A stretch of DNA of 64,000 nucleotides from Streptomyces sp. WP-1 (GCF_030450125.1 NZ_CP123923.1:1488001-1552000); one strand, 5' to 3'; counted from the first letter of the stretch, positions 54,433 to 63,355 are shown. The notes: generated from the sequence alone by a model not told the origin. Made by a program: numbers and translations.

Positions 54433-54515
54433 TCACCGTGCCGCCTCCGCGAGGAAGGCGCGGGCCTTCTGGAGGAACTCCTCGGGCCGCTCCCTGGTGA
54501 CCATGTGCCGAGGTC
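54433..54515 (-). pseudogene. C-terminal remnant of a second alpha/beta hydrolase
   Basis: HMVTRERPEEFLQKARAFL and AEAAR with stop at 54433 match the last ~23 residues of an alpha/beta hydrolase, the His being the catalytic one. The upstream part is gone; a plus-strand fragment of another gene begins at the same point. Confidence 0.6.
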
Positions 54516-54678
54516 GTCGCGATCGGCACGGTCGTCCGGGCGGTCGCGGAGTCCGACGCCTTCCGCCTCAGGCTCTACCACTGCGGGATCACCGGCGCTC
54601 GACTGGTCCGGCGGCCGCTGACGGCTGTCCCACGTCCACCTCGGGGACCATCTGCCGGTGCCGCTGCGCACCACCTGA
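54510..54678 (+). pseudogene. C-terminal remnant resembling a histidine phosphatase
   Basis: EVVAIGTVVRAVAESDAFRL then RLYHCGITGARLV in one frame, and LSHVHLGDHLPVPLRTT ending at 54676-54678 in another, fit the C-terminal third of a histidine phosphatase with one frameshift. There is no start codon or RHG motif. It abuts the divergent hydrolase remnant. Confidence 0.5.
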
Positions 54679-54833
54679 CCGTCCCCGCCCTGGAGCGGCT
54701 TCCCCCTCGGCGTCACCGGTGACCGCTCGGGCAGCGGCTCTGCCCGTATGTTGCCCGGCCCGCCCTGTCCGGGCGGGGCATGCGTGTCGTACACCCGAAG
54801 GGTGGGGCAGGACTCGGCGTGGTGAGGAGAGTT

Positions 54834-56693
54834 GTGCACGAGCACCGGAAGCGACACGAGGATCCCACGCCAAAGGGCTCGCGCCCCCGGTCCACCACGG
54901 CGCGAGCGGCGGACGCCCAGCGGCCCGGGCAGGCGGGCGCGCCATCGCCGGACGCGATGGCCTCGCTGCAACGGCTGATCGGCAACGCGGCGGTCGGCGA
55001 GATGCTGGAGCGCGCCGGGGCGGAGCGGTCCGAGGCGGCCGAACAGCAGTCGGCCGCGGTGCGCGGGGTGCTGCGCTCCCCCGGCCGGCCCCTGGACGAC
55101 TCGGTGCGCGGCGACATGGAGGCCCGGCTGGGCGCGGACTTCTCCGATGTACGGGTGCACACCGACCGGGCTGCGCACGAGTCCGCGGCCTCCGTGTCCG
55201 CCGAGGCGTACACCTCCGGCGCGCACATCGTCTTCCGCAAGGACCGCTACGACCCCTCGTCCGAGGCGGGCCGCACCGTGCTCGCCCATGAGCTGACGCA
55301 TGTCGTGCAGCAGCGGCGCGGTCCGGTCGCCGGGACGGACACCGGGGGCGGGCTCGCCGTCAGCGATCCGTCGGACCGGTTCGAGCGGGAGGCGGAGCGG
55401 GTCGCGCGGCGGGTGACGGCCGACGGGGCGGCGGCCGGAGCGGTGGACGGCGGGGCGGCCGGAGCGGTGGCGGACGGTTCGGGCCGGGCGCCGGTCGCGG
55501 AGGCGCACGCCGGCGCGGGGCTGGCCGTCGCCCGGCTGATGTCGGTCGCCGAGTTCCAAGGGAGCACCACTGTCGGCCCCTTGCAGAAGCGCGGCGGATC
55601 CATCGTCGCGGTCGAGCAGGCCCTCACCACCTGCCATGGGCCCACGGCACGGCCCGACAACTTCGCGGGCCGCGCCGATCAGCTGGACAACCTCGTCCAG
55701 GCCGCCCAGAACTACCTCGCGCACTCGAAATCGGGACGGCACGCGCAGGTGGTGCAGGACCTGCTCGACGACTGCCAGCCCGAGGCCGCGATCTTCCGGC
55801 AGCTCGCGAACGCCGTCGGGCTGGCGGCCCCTCTGCCGAAGGCACGCGCGCTCCTCACCGCGCAGGAGGCGGTCCTGCAGCGCGTCCGGACCGCGCACCT
55901 GGACATCAACAGCGAAGTGTCCATGGCCAGCGTCCATCTCCATAACCCGCTGCTCCAAGCCGTCAACGCGCTGACGGACGCGGAGAAGAGCACCCTCGTC
56001 GGGGACGATCTCCAGTTGCTGGACCAGATCCGGACGGACCCCAACGCCCCGCAGGTCACCCGGGACACCCTCGGCGACCTGCTGGCCAACCGCGGCATCG
56101 TCAACTTCACGACCGGCATGCCGGGCACGAAGCTGTCCGAACCGGGTGTCGCCGAGAAGTACACCCTCAAGCACATGATGGTGCAGGGGGACGGCGCGAC
56201 CGAGCGGCTGGGCTCGCTCGCCCACGAACTCACGCACGTGGACGCCGGCGAGAGCTTCGGCAACACGCAGATCCTGCTGCTGTTGCGGCAGAACCTCGCC
56301 GACGCCGAGATCACGGCGCTGGCCACGCAGCGCAAGGGCCGGGTCGACACCCTGCAAGCGCTCCTGGACAGCGACGGGACGCTCACCGAGGATCAGAAGA
56401 ACCTCTTCAGGTCCAAGCTGACGTACGCCACGGACCCGGCCAAGGGCGTCGGCCGCTACGCGATGCTCTTCAAGGGCAAGCTCGATGACGCGACCTACCA
56501 ACGCCTGATGCAGATCGAGAAGCTGAGCGCTCCGAACAGCTCCACCCTGGTGGAGTACGACACCGTCGTCACCCAGCTCCTCGTCTATCTGCACCGCTGG
56601 GGCGTCGACCCGGCGAACCCGCTGTACACGGCGGTCACCCAACTGGCGACGGAACTGCGCAACGACCGGAGGGCCGCTGCGGCGGGCCACTAG
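54834..56693 (+). CDS. DUF4157 protein with two HELTH motifs; candidate injection-system effector
   Basis: 619 aa from GTG 54834 (GAGGAG just upstream); ATG 54780 or GTG 54822 would add up to 18 residues. The N-terminal lead is disordered, then AMASLQRLIGNAAVGEML, and the DUF4157 domain (about residues 86-160): LDDSVRGDMEARLGADFSDV, RVHTDRAAHESAASVSAEAY, GAHIVFRKDRYDPSS and LAHELTHVVQQ. An Ala/Gly-rich linker (about 200-235) leads to a long helical C-terminal region carrying a second, separate zinc motif, LGSLAHELTHVDAGESF (about 461-477). DUF4157 proteins are frequent cargo of extracellular contractile injection systems. No sheath, tube or baseplate gene is in this window. Flanks are gene debris. 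Confidence 0.88.
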   Translation: MHEHRKRHEDPTPKGSRPRSTTARAADAQRPGQAGAPSPDAMASLQRLIGNAAVGEMLERAGAERSEAAEQQSAAVRGVLRSPGRPLDDSVRGDMEARLGADFSDVRVHTDRAAHESAASVSAEAYTSGAHIVFRKDRYDPSSEAGRTVLAHELTHVVQQRRGPVAGTDTGGGLAVSDPSDRFEREAERVARRVTADGAAAGAVDGGAAGAVADGSGRAPVAEAHAGAGLAVARLMSVAEFQGSTTVGPLQKRGGSIVAVEQALTTCHGPTARPDNFAGRADQLDNLVQAAQNYLAHSKSGRHAQVVQDLLDDCQPEAAIFRQLANAVGLAAPLPKARALLTAQEAVLQRVRTAHLDINSEVSMASVHLHNPLLQAVNALTDAEKSTLVGDDLQLLDQIRTDPNAPQVTRDTLGDLLANRGIVNFTTGMPGTKLSEPGVAEKYTLKHMMVQGDGATERLGSLAHELTHVDAGESFGNTQILLLLRQNLADAEITALATQRKGRVDTLQALLDSDGTLTEDQKNLFRSKLTYATDPAKGVGRYAMLFKGKLDDATYQRLMQIEKLSAPNSSTLVEYDTVVTQLLVYLHRWGVDPANPLYTAVTQLATELRNDRRAAAAGH

Positions 56694-56699
56694 GGTTCG

Positions 56700-56925
56700 G
56701 CCGACGGCCGCATCTGCTGGGCCGGATGACCGCCACGATGCGTTTCCCGGTCTGGGGCGTCCTCCCGCTCAGCGGTCTGCTCGCGGGCGGGCTCGGCCAA
56801 GTGGCGGGTGTACGGGGGGCGTTGTGGTTCCTGACGGCCGCCCCGTCGGCGACCCCGCTGGTCCTGCTGCGCTTCCCGCTGCGCCGGATGCGCGCCTTCG
56901 ACACGGACCCGGCCGCCGCTCGGTG
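56700..56925 (+). pseudogene. C-terminal remnant of an MFS transporter
   Basis: RPHLLGRMTATMRFPVWGVL, PLSGLLAGGLGQVAGVRGAL and FLTAAPSATPLVLLRFPLRR resemble the last two helices of an MFS exporter. The frame stays open beyond the natural end and there is no N-terminal half. It fills the 269-base gap between the DUF4157 gene and the MarR gene. Confidence 0.6.
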
Positions 56926-56962
56926 GTCCCGCTTCGGCGGGGCCGGGACGCCGCGACCGGGC

Positions 56963-57415
56963 TCACGACCGCGGCCACGGCTGGCCGGTGATCCGTTCCA
57001 CGCTCGTGTTGAACCGCTGGAGGTAGCGGGCGAAGTTCTGCACGTCGTCGGCCGACCAGTCCTCGAAGACCCGGTCCAGATCCTGGACGTGCAGCGCGCG
57101 TTCCTCGCACAGCTTGCGCTCGCCCTCCCCGGTCAGCCGGAACTTGCGGGCCATGCCCCCCTCGGGGTCGGGGATCCGTTCCAGGAGCCCGGCCCGCATG
57201 GCGTGCGCGGTCTGCCGGTTGACGGTGGACACGTCGAGCTGGAAGGCGTCGCTGAGCTGCCCGATCGTCATCGGCCCCTGCACTTCGATCCGGCTCAGCA
57301 TGATGTACGCGCTCCGCTCCATCCGGCCCTCCTGGTGCCGGCGGGTGGTACTGCTCAGCTGATGCCGCCCGAGCACCATGTGCTCGAACTCGACCAGGTG
57401 CGACGGCTTCCCCAT
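56963..57415 (-). CDS. MarR-family regulator
   Basis: 150 aa. Winged-helix blocks: ERSAYIMLSRIEVQGPMTI, GQLSDAFQLDVSTVNRQTAH, GLLERIPDPEGGMARKFRLT. Start at 57415 (GKPSHLVEFEH). It is divergent from an MFS exporter with a perfect 19-bp palindrome between, the usual drug-pump arrangement. Confidence 0.92.
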   Translation of the reverse strand: MGKPSHLVEFEHMVLGRHQLSSTTRRHQEGRMERSAYIMLSRIEVQGPMTIGQLSDAFQLDVSTVNRQTAHAMRAGLLERIPDPEGGMARKFRLTGEGERKLCEERALHVQDLDRVFEDWSADDVQNFARYLQRFNTSVERITGQPWPRS

Positions 57416-57555
57416 GTACGTGCCTCCTTCAGAAGTCGACCGTATCTCAGGGCCCGGCGGGGAAGGTCTCCAGGCGAGCGGGCGACATGCATGGCACATG
57501 CGATATGAATACTGCATACGATGTGCGCGATACACACCGACGCCGCATGCCGACC

Positions 57556-57574
57556 GATGTGCATCATGCACATC
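57556..57574. promoter_or_regulatory. GATGTGCAT-C-ATGCACATC operator between MarR and MFS genes
   Basis: A perfect 19-bp palindrome, 66 bases before the MFS start. Nearby ATGCATG, CACATGC and GATGTGC half sites (about 57485-57530) may be further binding positions, one overlapping the MarR promoter side. Confidence 0.85.
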
Positions 57575-57639
57575 CCGCCCGCCCCACCGGCCCCGGACCA
57601 CCGGATGACCGTACGACCGGACGAATCGAGGAGTCACCC

Positions 57640-59106
57640 ATGGATGCCCCGCAGCTGGATGCCCCGCAGCCGAGCCGCAGAACGGGCGGTGTCGTCGCCA
57701 CCCTGGCGCTCGCCGGAACCGTCGCCGCGATCATGCAGACCCTGGTGACCCCGCTCATCGCCGAACTGCCCCGGATCCTGCACACCTCGTCGTCGAACGC
57801 CGCCTGGGTGGTCACGGTCACCCTGCTCGTCGGCGGGGTCTGCGTGCCGGTGTCCGGGCGGCTCGGCGATCTCGTGGGCAAGCGGCGGATGATGCTGATC
57901 TGCGTGGTGCCGCTGGTGATCGGCTCGGTGGTGTGCGCGCTGTCCGCGTCCGTCGTGCCGATGATCGTCGGACGCGGCCTTCAGGGCATGGGCATGGGCA
58001 TGATCCCGCTGGGCATCGCGCTGCTGCGGGACGTCCTGCCCGCCGAGAAGCTCAGCGGCTCCATCGCCCTGGTCAGCGCGTCGATGGGCATCGGCGGCGC
58101 GATCGGCCTGCCGCTGGCCGCCGCGGTCGCGCAGTACGCCGACTGGCAGCTGCTGTTCTGGGGGTCGGCCGCCCTCGCCGTGATCGTCGGCGTGCTGATC
58201 TTCGTCGTCGTACCGGACGTCCCGGCCGGCGCCAAGGGCCAGCGCTTCGACGCGCTCGGCGCGCTCGGGCTGGCGATCGGGCTGGTCGCGCTGCTGCTGG
58301 CGATCTCCAAGGGCGCGGACTGGGGCTGGGCCTCGGGCAGCACGCTCGTACTGTTCGCCGTCGCCGTCGTCGCCCTGCCGGCCTGGGGGTTCTGGGAGCT
58401 GCGCACCCGTGACCCGCTGATCGATCTGCGCACCACGGCCCGGCCGCGGGTGCTGATCACCAACGCCGCGTCGGTCCTCATCGGCGTCGGCATGTACTCC
58501 TTCATGCTGATCGCACCGCAGTTGCTCCAGTTCCCGAAGGCCACCGGATTCGGTCTGGGCCAGTCGATGCTGGCGGCAGGCCTGTGGATCGCCCCCGGCG
58601 GCATCATGATGATGGTCATCTCGCCGCTCGGCGGAAAGCTGATCAACGCGCGCGGCCCGAAGCTCGCGCTCACCTGCGGCGCCGTGGTGATGGCCGCCGG
58701 CTACGCGCTCGCGCTGCCCCTCATGGGCACGGCCTGGGGCATCATGCTCTCCGGCATCGTCATCAACAGCGGTGTCGCCCTCGCCTACGGCTCCATGCCC
58801 GCGCTCATCATGAGTTCGGTCCCGCTCTCCGAGACCGCGGCGGCCAACGGCTTCAACACGCTGATGCGGTCGCTGGGCACCACGATCGGCTCGGCCGTGA
58901 TCGGCGTCGTACTGGCCCATATGACGATCGACCTGGGCGGCTACACCATCGCCTCGGAGGACGGCTTCCGCACCGGCCTGCTGATCGGCTGCGGCGTCGC
59001 CCTCGTCTCCGCCGCGGTCGCCTCCTTCATCCCGTCCCCGCGCAAGGCCGCCGACGCCCCGGCCCCGCACCCGACCGAGACCGGCCCGGCCCCGGTCCGG
59101 CGCTGA
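57640..59106 (+). CDS. MFS drug-exporter-like transporter (DHA2 type)
   Basis: 488 aa with about 14 helices. LALAGTVAAIMQTLVTPLIA, NAAWVVTVTLLVGGVCVPVS and GRLGDLVGKRRMMLI in the first loop; GRGLQGMGMGMIPLGIALLR in helix 4-5. ATG 57640 has GAGGAG upstream. The divergent MarR gene suggests induction by a toxic or native compound. Confidence 0.92.
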   Translation: MDAPQLDAPQPSRRTGGVVATLALAGTVAAIMQTLVTPLIAELPRILHTSSSNAAWVVTVTLLVGGVCVPVSGRLGDLVGKRRMMLICVVPLVIGSVVCALSASVVPMIVGRGLQGMGMGMIPLGIALLRDVLPAEKLSGSIALVSASMGIGGAIGLPLAAAVAQYADWQLLFWGSAALAVIVGVLIFVVVPDVPAGAKGQRFDALGALGLAIGLVALLLAISKGADWGWASGSTLVLFAVAVVALPAWGFWELRTRDPLIDLRTTARPRVLITNAASVLIGVGMYSFMLIAPQLLQFPKATGFGLGQSMLAAGLWIAPGGIMMMVISPLGGKLINARGPKLALTCGAVVMAAGYALALPLMGTAWGIMLSGIVINSGVALAYGSMPALIMSSVPLSETAAANGFNTLMRSLGTTIGSAVIGVVLAHMTIDLGGYTIASEDGFRTGLLIGCGVALVSAAVASFIPSPRKAADAPAPHPTETGPAPVRR

Positions 59107-59200
59107 GACAGCGGTGCGCCCGGCCCACGAGTCCGGGCGCACCGCTGCGGCGGACATACGGCTGTTCGAGAACGGTCCGCCCGCACCCTACGATCGGCCC

Positions 59201-60087
59201 ATGCGAGGGTGGACGAAGAGCCTGGACGCCGCCGGTGTCCGGGAGCCGGGGTTGCGCGCGGACCACGACCGTCAACGGCGTGCGGTACGACGCTTCCGCC
59301 GCACCGCGTACCTCGCGGCCAGGCCGCTGCTGCCCGCCCCCTGCTGCCCCACGTGATGGCCGCGACCGCCGTGATGCACCACGGCGACAACCTCCTGGAC
59401 ACCGGCCCCCTCCCGCAGCGCGAGGCGGCGTGGGCGGACTGGGAACGCCAGGTGCGCGACGCCCTGCGGACGGGCACGAGCGACAGCCCCCTCCTCCGCA
59501 CCCTCGCCCACACCGTCGCCGCGCACCCGCGACTGGGCGGCCTCGTGGACACCTACCTGGCGACCGCCACCGCCGAACCGCACTGCACGGGCTTCGCCAC
59601 CGAGGCGGACTACCAGGCGTACGTGGACGCCTACTCGTACCCCGCCTTCATGCTCGTCGCCGGACTGCTCGCACCGGAAGCCGACGACCTTCCGTACCGC
59701 GCGGCCTGCCGGACCTTCATCGAGGGCAGCCAGCGCCTCGACTTCGTCAACGACCTCGCCGAGGACATCGAGGAGGGACGCACCGGCATCCCGGTCGAGG
59801 CGATGGAGCGCTTCGGGGTCACTCCGGACGACCTGCGAACCGGCGTCGGCGGTTCACCCCTGTCGGCCCTGATAGCCGACCAAGTCGCAAGCGCCCACCG
59901 GTCGTTGTCGGCCGCCGAGCCCCTCCACACCCTGGCCTCACCCGGCGGCCGACGCCTCGCCGGCGCCCTGGTGGAGATCGAACTCCTCACCGCGAAAGCC
60001 ATGCTCGCCCGGGGCACCGGCATACCCCACGGCTCCGCGAGCCCACCACTGGGCAAAATCCTGCGCGCCCTCACGCGCACGTACTGA
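59201..60087 (+). pseudogene. Squalene/phytoene synthase-family gene with a one-base frameshift
   Basis: The N-terminal frame (MRGWTKSLDAAGVREPGLRA, RRFRRTAYLAARPLLPA) stops near 59356, while the rest continues in another frame from HVMAATAVMHHGDNLLDTG to the stop at 60087. The two Asp-rich motifs are both in the second part: DNLLD and DFVNDLAED. Adding one C to the run at 59337-59341 (GCCCCCTG) rejoins the halves into about 295 aa. It may be inactive or an assembly error. Confidence 0.82.
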
Positions 60088-60349
60088 CCGCACCTTTTAT
60101 GCCCGGTCGCGGCCCAGGGGCACGGTCGCCATCAATTTCAAGATGGAGTCTTCTCACGCAACTCCGCCGGCGCCAGGGGCGTTGTGCACCGTAGTCAGGT
60201 CAGGGCAGGCGAAGGTAGCGTCGGGCACGTCGAGATCTTCCGGACAGGCGGTGTGAGACCGTCCGTCGTCGGAGGACGCCGTCCCCAGCCGGCCGGCGCC
60301 GCACACTGCCCATGCCCTCACCTGTGAAGAGCCTTATCAGGAGCCGACG

Positions 60350-61600
60350 ATGGATGACGACATTCAGCTGATGAGCGACGGCGAGGGCTTGGCGGTCATC
60401 GGCAGTCCGGCGGCGGTCGAACGCTTCCTCGTCTCCGAAGGACTGCCGTCGAAGGACCTCGGACTGCCAAGGCTCGGATCAGCTCTTGGTGCCATGGCCG
60501 GAGCCACGCAGGCGGGTTCCGGGATCGCGGCCGAATCGGGGCGCTGGGTGAAGTTGACCGAGCAGTCCGCGCAGGCTCTGAAGAAGCACCGGCTGATGAA
60601 GGGCTCACATGCGGACGCCAGTCGCGCTGTACTGACGGAGAACGGCAAGATCAAGGGCCTTCTCGAACTGGTGCGAACGCCCGGATCGCTGTTGACCAAC
60701 CCGGCGCTTCTGGCAGGTGCCGCGGGGCTCATGGCGCAGCTTGCCATGCAGCAGACCATGGACGAGATCACCGACTACCTTGCCGCCATCGACAAGAAGG
60801 TCGACGACGTGCTGCGTGCCCAGAAGGACACGGTGCTGGCGGACATGATCGGAGCGGGCTTCGTCATCGAGGAGGCCATGACCATCCGCGAGCAGGTGGG
60901 TCGCGTCTCCGAGGTCACCTGGTCGAAGGTGCAGACCACCTCGATGGCGATCGCGCGCACCCAGGCCTACGCGTTGCGTCAACTCGACGCGCTGGCCGAG
61001 AAGATGGAGAACAAGACCAGGATCGGCGATCTCGCCAGGGCCGCCAAGGACGCCGAGGTCGGCGTTCGGGAGTGGCTCGCAGTCCTGGCTCGCTGCCTCC
61101 AACTGCACAACGCGATCGGCGTGCTCGAACTCGACCGCGTGCTGGACGCGTCTCCGGATGAGGTGGACCGGCATCGCCTCGCGCTTCGGGCCGCCCGGCA
61201 GAACCGGATGGAGCTCATCTCACGGAGCACCGAGCGGCTGATGGCCCGCATGGACACGGCTGTCGGCACGGCCAACACGAAGGTGCTGCTGCATCCGACC
61301 GCGTCCCCGGCTGTGGTGCACTCCAGCAACCATGTCGCGACCGCCGTCGTCGACTTCCGCGAGCGGCTCGGGATCGAGCGCGATCGCCGGTCGTCGGACG
61401 CGCGACGATGGGTGGACGCGGCCGCGGAGACGAGGGACAAGGTCCTGGAGACGGGAGCCGAGGGTGTCGATGCCGCCAGGCGCCTCGGGATCGAGACCTT
61501 CGACCGGGCCAGATCGGTGACCGGCAAGCTCTCGAGCGGCTTCACCGAGCGAGTGCTCCGTCGGCGCGGGGACGGCGAGGAACGCGGCCGGGAAGGCTGA
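60350..61600 (+). CDS. Unrecognised helical protein with a central hydrophobic segment
   Basis: 416 aa. ATG 60350 has CAGGAG upstream. The N-terminal 50 residues are followed by an Ala/Gly-rich stretch (GSALGAMAGATQAGSGIAAE), a conspicuous hydrophobic helix pair (LLTNPALLAGAAGLMAQLAM), then long amphipathic helices (MDEITDYLAAIDKKVDDVLR; AYALRQLDALAEKMENKTRI). The C-terminal half is coiled-coil-like and basic at the end. It has no signal peptide or known motif. The layout is reminiscent of helical pore-forming or membrane-interacting proteins, but that is only a resemblance. Confidence 0.8.
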   Translation: MDDDIQLMSDGEGLAVIGSPAAVERFLVSEGLPSKDLGLPRLGSALGAMAGATQAGSGIAAESGRWVKLTEQSAQALKKHRLMKGSHADASRAVLTENGKIKGLLELVRTPGSLLTNPALLAGAAGLMAQLAMQQTMDEITDYLAAIDKKVDDVLRAQKDTVLADMIGAGFVIEEAMTIREQVGRVSEVTWSKVQTTSMAIARTQAYALRQLDALAEKMENKTRIGDLARAAKDAEVGVREWLAVLARCLQLHNAIGVLELDRVLDASPDEVDRHRLALRAARQNRMELISRSTERLMARMDTAVGTANTKVLLHPTASPAVVHSSNHVATAVVDFRERLGIERDRRSSDARRWVDAAAETRDKVLETGAEGVDAARRLGIETFDRARSVTGKLSSGFTERVLRRRGDGEERGREG

Positions 61601-62137
61601 GCAGGCGGTACGAAGACATCGGCGGCGGGCCGGTCGCCGTCGAATGCCGACGGCTCCCCTCTCGGACACGTACGGCCGGCCCCGGCGTCGCCGAAGCCGG
61701 CCGTTTGGGTCGTCCGTGCGTCAACAGGGACCACCGAATCCGTGCGGTTGGTGTTGGAGCCAGTCGCGTACGGGATTGCGCAGGGATCGTCGCAGTCCGC
61801 GCCGTCGCCAGCAAAAAGAACTGGGACGGAACGCAGGAAACCACCTCTTGCCCAGGGCGCGGTGAGGCGACCCCCCGGACGGGCGTGAAGAACGGCCAGG
61901 CCACAGGGCCGCCGGAATTGAACACCCACTGTCCCGAAGACGGTGTGACCTGAAAAGCGCATCTGCTTCAAATCGACAGATGAGACGAGTAGGCATCAAT
62001 GGCATGTCCGGGGGCTCGTGCGGTGGCACCATGCTGTCGCGTCACGACGTAGCGTCAACTGCCCGTGGCCTATGACCAATTGTTGGAGCCAGACCCACGG
62101 CGTCCGCCGTGAGATCCGCACCCGTAGGGAACCGCAC
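61601..62137. other. Gene-free stretch
   Basis: 537 bases with no convincing coding frame on either strand: GC and third-position bias fluctuate and frames lack recognisable motifs. TGTTGGAGCCAG occurs twice (about 61753 and 62083). The last part holds the promoter region of the small membrane protein gene. Confidence 0.5.
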
Positions 62138-62404
62138 ATGCACGTGAACGACACCATGGCGCTCTGCGTCGTACCCGACACCTCTTCCAGCCGGAGCCTC
62201 AGCGGAGCGGACGCCGCCGTCGTCGTGGTGATCATCATCGTGGCGGCCGTCCTGTCGGCGGACGGCATGCCGGTCAGGGAGGTCATGGCGTTACTCGGCG
62301 CTGCCGGGCTCCTGTCGGTCTCCGTCACGCGTCTCGGCTCCGGCGCCGCGGCCCGGGCGCTGCGTCAGCTCGCCCGCGCGCAGTCGGACACCCTGCCCCG
62401 GTAG
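62138..62404 (+). CDS. Small membrane protein with a TTA codon
   Basis: 88 aa. A strong hydrophobic segment AAVVVVIIIVAAVLS and a second (LLGAAGLLSVSV) flank a short loop. Codon 52 (62291-62293) is TTA, which in Streptomyces needs the bldA tRNA, so expression is probably tied to development. ATG 62138 has AGGGA upstream. The HTH/zinc-ribbon gene starts 7 bases after its stop. Confidence 0.72.
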   Translation: MHVNDTMALCVVPDTSSSRSLSGADAAVVVVIIIVAAVLSADGMPVREVMALLGAAGLLSVSVTRLGSGAAARALRQLARAQSDTLPR

Positions 62405-62410
62405 CCGATC

Positions 62411-63355
62411 GTGGGCCGCACCGAGAACCCGGTCCTGCGTCCGACCAGCGCCCTTGGCGGACTCGCCTGCTACCTCAGGTGGTGCAAGGCCCGCGCCGGC
62501 CTCACCAACAAGGCGTTGGCGTACCGTACCAAGTACAGCGCCACGACGCTGCAACGGGCATCCGGCGGGGCCGTACTGCCGACACTCAGGGTCGTGCTGG
62601 CCTACGAGGCGGCCTGCGGGCTGGCCGACGGCGAGGCGCGTGCCCTCTGGCTGAAGGCGAGGCGCGCCGAGGGGCGCAGGGACCGGCGGCGCGCGACCTC
62701 GGGCCGTCCGGGGAAGGCGCCCCGGCCGGACCTGATCGCCGACCGGGCGGACATGAGCCACGCGCTCGCGGACCTGCGGGACCGCGCCGGGCTGAGCTAC
62801 CGCGCCATGGAGCGCAGGGTCGAGGAACGGCCCGAGCTGGTGCAGTTGTCGAGGTCGACGGCCCAGCGCATACTCACGCGCCAGGCCTTCCCCACCAGCC
62901 AGTCGCAGCTGATGGCCGTGCTGCACGCCTGCGCGGTGCCCGAGCGGACCTGGGGTGACTGGATCCGCGCGTGGAAGAAGGTGCACCGGGCGCCGGACCG
63001 TCTGGAGCCCGCCGTCACCCCGGCCCGCAAGCTGCTGGCCCGCGAGGCCGAGGCCGAACTGGCGTGCTTCAAGCTGGAGGCCGTGGAGCCGTTCCGAAGC
63101 CCCACGGCGGCGTGGAGCGTCCGCTGCTGCCTGTGCGGAGCCCTCTTCCGGGTTCAGCTCAGCGGCCTCGGCCACGGCTGGACCGGGTGCCCCAACCGCT
63201 GCCCGCGCGACCGCGCCCGGCCCGCCACCACCGGACAGCTCGCCCCCTCGACCTGCCCGCGGTGCGAGCTTCCGGCGACGGACACCCTTGCCGCCGACAG
63301 CCCGGCCACCGGCTGCCCAATCTGCGACACCCCGGTACGGCCCACCCCGGACTGA
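62411..63355 (+). CDS. HTH protein with C-terminal zinc-ribbon cysteines
   Basis: 314 aa from GTG 62411. Two XRE-like helix-turn-helix regions are visible: NKALAYRTKYSATTLQRASG (about 33-52) and YRAMERRVEERPELVQLSRS-TAQRILTR (about 135-165). The C-terminal third has four Cys-x2-Cys-type pairs: RCCLCGAL, GCPNRCP, TCPRCELP and GCPICDTP, which can form two zinc ribbons. A DNA/RNA-binding regulator is likely; probably one transcript with the small membrane protein. Confidence 0.8.
   Translation: MGRTENPVLRPTSALGGLACYLRWCKARAGLTNKALAYRTKYSATTLQRASGGAVLPTLRVVLAYEAACGLADGEARALWLKARRAEGRRDRRRATSGRPGKAPRPDLIADRADMSHALADLRDRAGLSYRAMERRVEERPELVQLSRSTAQRILTRQAFPTSQSQLMAVLHACAVPERTWGDWIRAWKKVHRAPDRLEPAVTPARKLLAREAEAELACFKLEAVEPFRSPTAAWSVRCCLCGALFRVQLSGLGHGWTGCPNRCPRDRARPATTGQLAPSTCPRCELPATDTLAADSPATGCPICDTPVRPTPD

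Noticed and set aside
61542..61925. Minus-strand 127-codon frame
   Set aside because: Starts and runs without codon bias or ribosome site and overlaps the end of the helical protein gene.
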